From Burkholderiales bacterium (GTDB taxonomy: Bacteria > Pseudomonadota > Gammaproteobacteria > Burkholderiales > Casimicrobiaceae): DNA of 5,287 bases. The stretch is taken from positions 1 through 5,287 of the forward strand of contig JAIRPA010000102.1 in assembly GCA_031257235.1 (NCBI GenBank). The letters run 5' to 3'. The number at the start of each line of letters is the position of its first letter. The stretch's first letter is position 1. Shown here one piece after another: positions 5,189-5,287 of the stretch. Position numbers and translations under genes: made by a program. Under the pieces are notes generated by a model. It had not been told where the DNA came from and ran no database searches. It was given only the letters and a program-made list of their open reading frames with translations.

Positions 5189-5287
5189 TTATTCCGTCAC
5201 CAGTGCCGCCAACAGTGCCGCGCCGTAAGGAATCACGGCATCGTTGAAATCGTAGCTGTCGTTGTGCAAAAACGCGCGGTGGTGTGG
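5189..5287 (-). CDS. M20-family amidohydrolase/peptidase, C-terminal 32 residues (5' part outside window)
   Basis: The minus strand is open from the right edge to TAA at 5191-5189 and encodes 32 residues. The peptide contains FLHNDSYDFNDAVIPYGAAL, the conserved C-terminal block of M20D amidohydrolases (hippurate hydrolase/N-acyl-amino-acid amidohydrolase/IAA-amino acid hydrolase type). The His in LHN is the expected late metal ligand. These enzymes hydrolyse N-acyl amino acids with a two-metal centre. With only the tail visible, the substrate cannot be told. No clear terminator separates it from moxR, so read-through is possible. Confidence 0.85.
   Translation of the reverse strand, partial: PHHRAFLHNDSYDFNDAVIPYGAALLAALVTE

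Overview
The window comes from a denitrifying or N2O-respiring proteobacterium, most likely beta or gamma. Evidence for this is a clade II (Sec-type) nitrous oxide reductase with a C-terminal haem c domain, a perfect FNR/DNR-type operator upstream of it, and a close homologue of Escherichia coli YbhP. Base composition is roughly balanced. I cannot name a genus from the sequence.

Layout from left to right: (1) nosZ on the minus strand, 1-2458, complete at its N-terminus and running off the left edge within its cytochrome c domain. (2) About 800 bp of non-coding DNA (2459-3259). Its left part is the nosZ control region, with a consensus TTGAT-N4-ATCAA box at 2632-2645. The rest is crowded with palindromes. 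(3) A ybhP-like endonuclease/exonuclease/phosphatase gene on the plus strand, 3260-3997. (4) A 127-bp convergent intergenic stretch (3998-4124) holding three strong hairpins. (5) moxR, an AAA+ ATPase, on the minus strand, 4125-5075. (6) A 113-bp gap with a possible moxR promoter. (7) The last 32 codons of an M20-family amidohydrolase on the minus strand, 5189-5287.

The unexpected feature is a composite repeat that matches no element I can name. Each unit is a 25-28 bp palindrome (P1), a short spacer containing GGTTG, and a 34-35 bp hairpin (P2). It occurs three times: 2711-2780 (plus), 2949-3037 (minus, with 15 extra bases) and 4006-4079 (plus). Arms keep perfect pairing although their sequences differ, and one P2 has a wholly different core between the same A6/T6 arms. 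Copies 2 and 3 are inverted around ybhP (51 of 54 arm positions identical outside the swapped core). Copies 1 and 2 are inverted around a 168-bp segment that has its own 12-bp inverted ends. A lone P1 lies at 4091-4115 and a possible P1 relic lies in the nosZ leader. This resembles a REP/BIME or MITE-like family. No transposase is in the window.

The genes do not form one pathway. nosZ is an anaerobic respiration gene with its own control region. ybhP stands alone between repeats, without the cardiolipin synthase gene it adjoins in E. coli. moxR shares a strand with the amidohydrolase gene, and its usual DUF58/VWA partners do not follow it.
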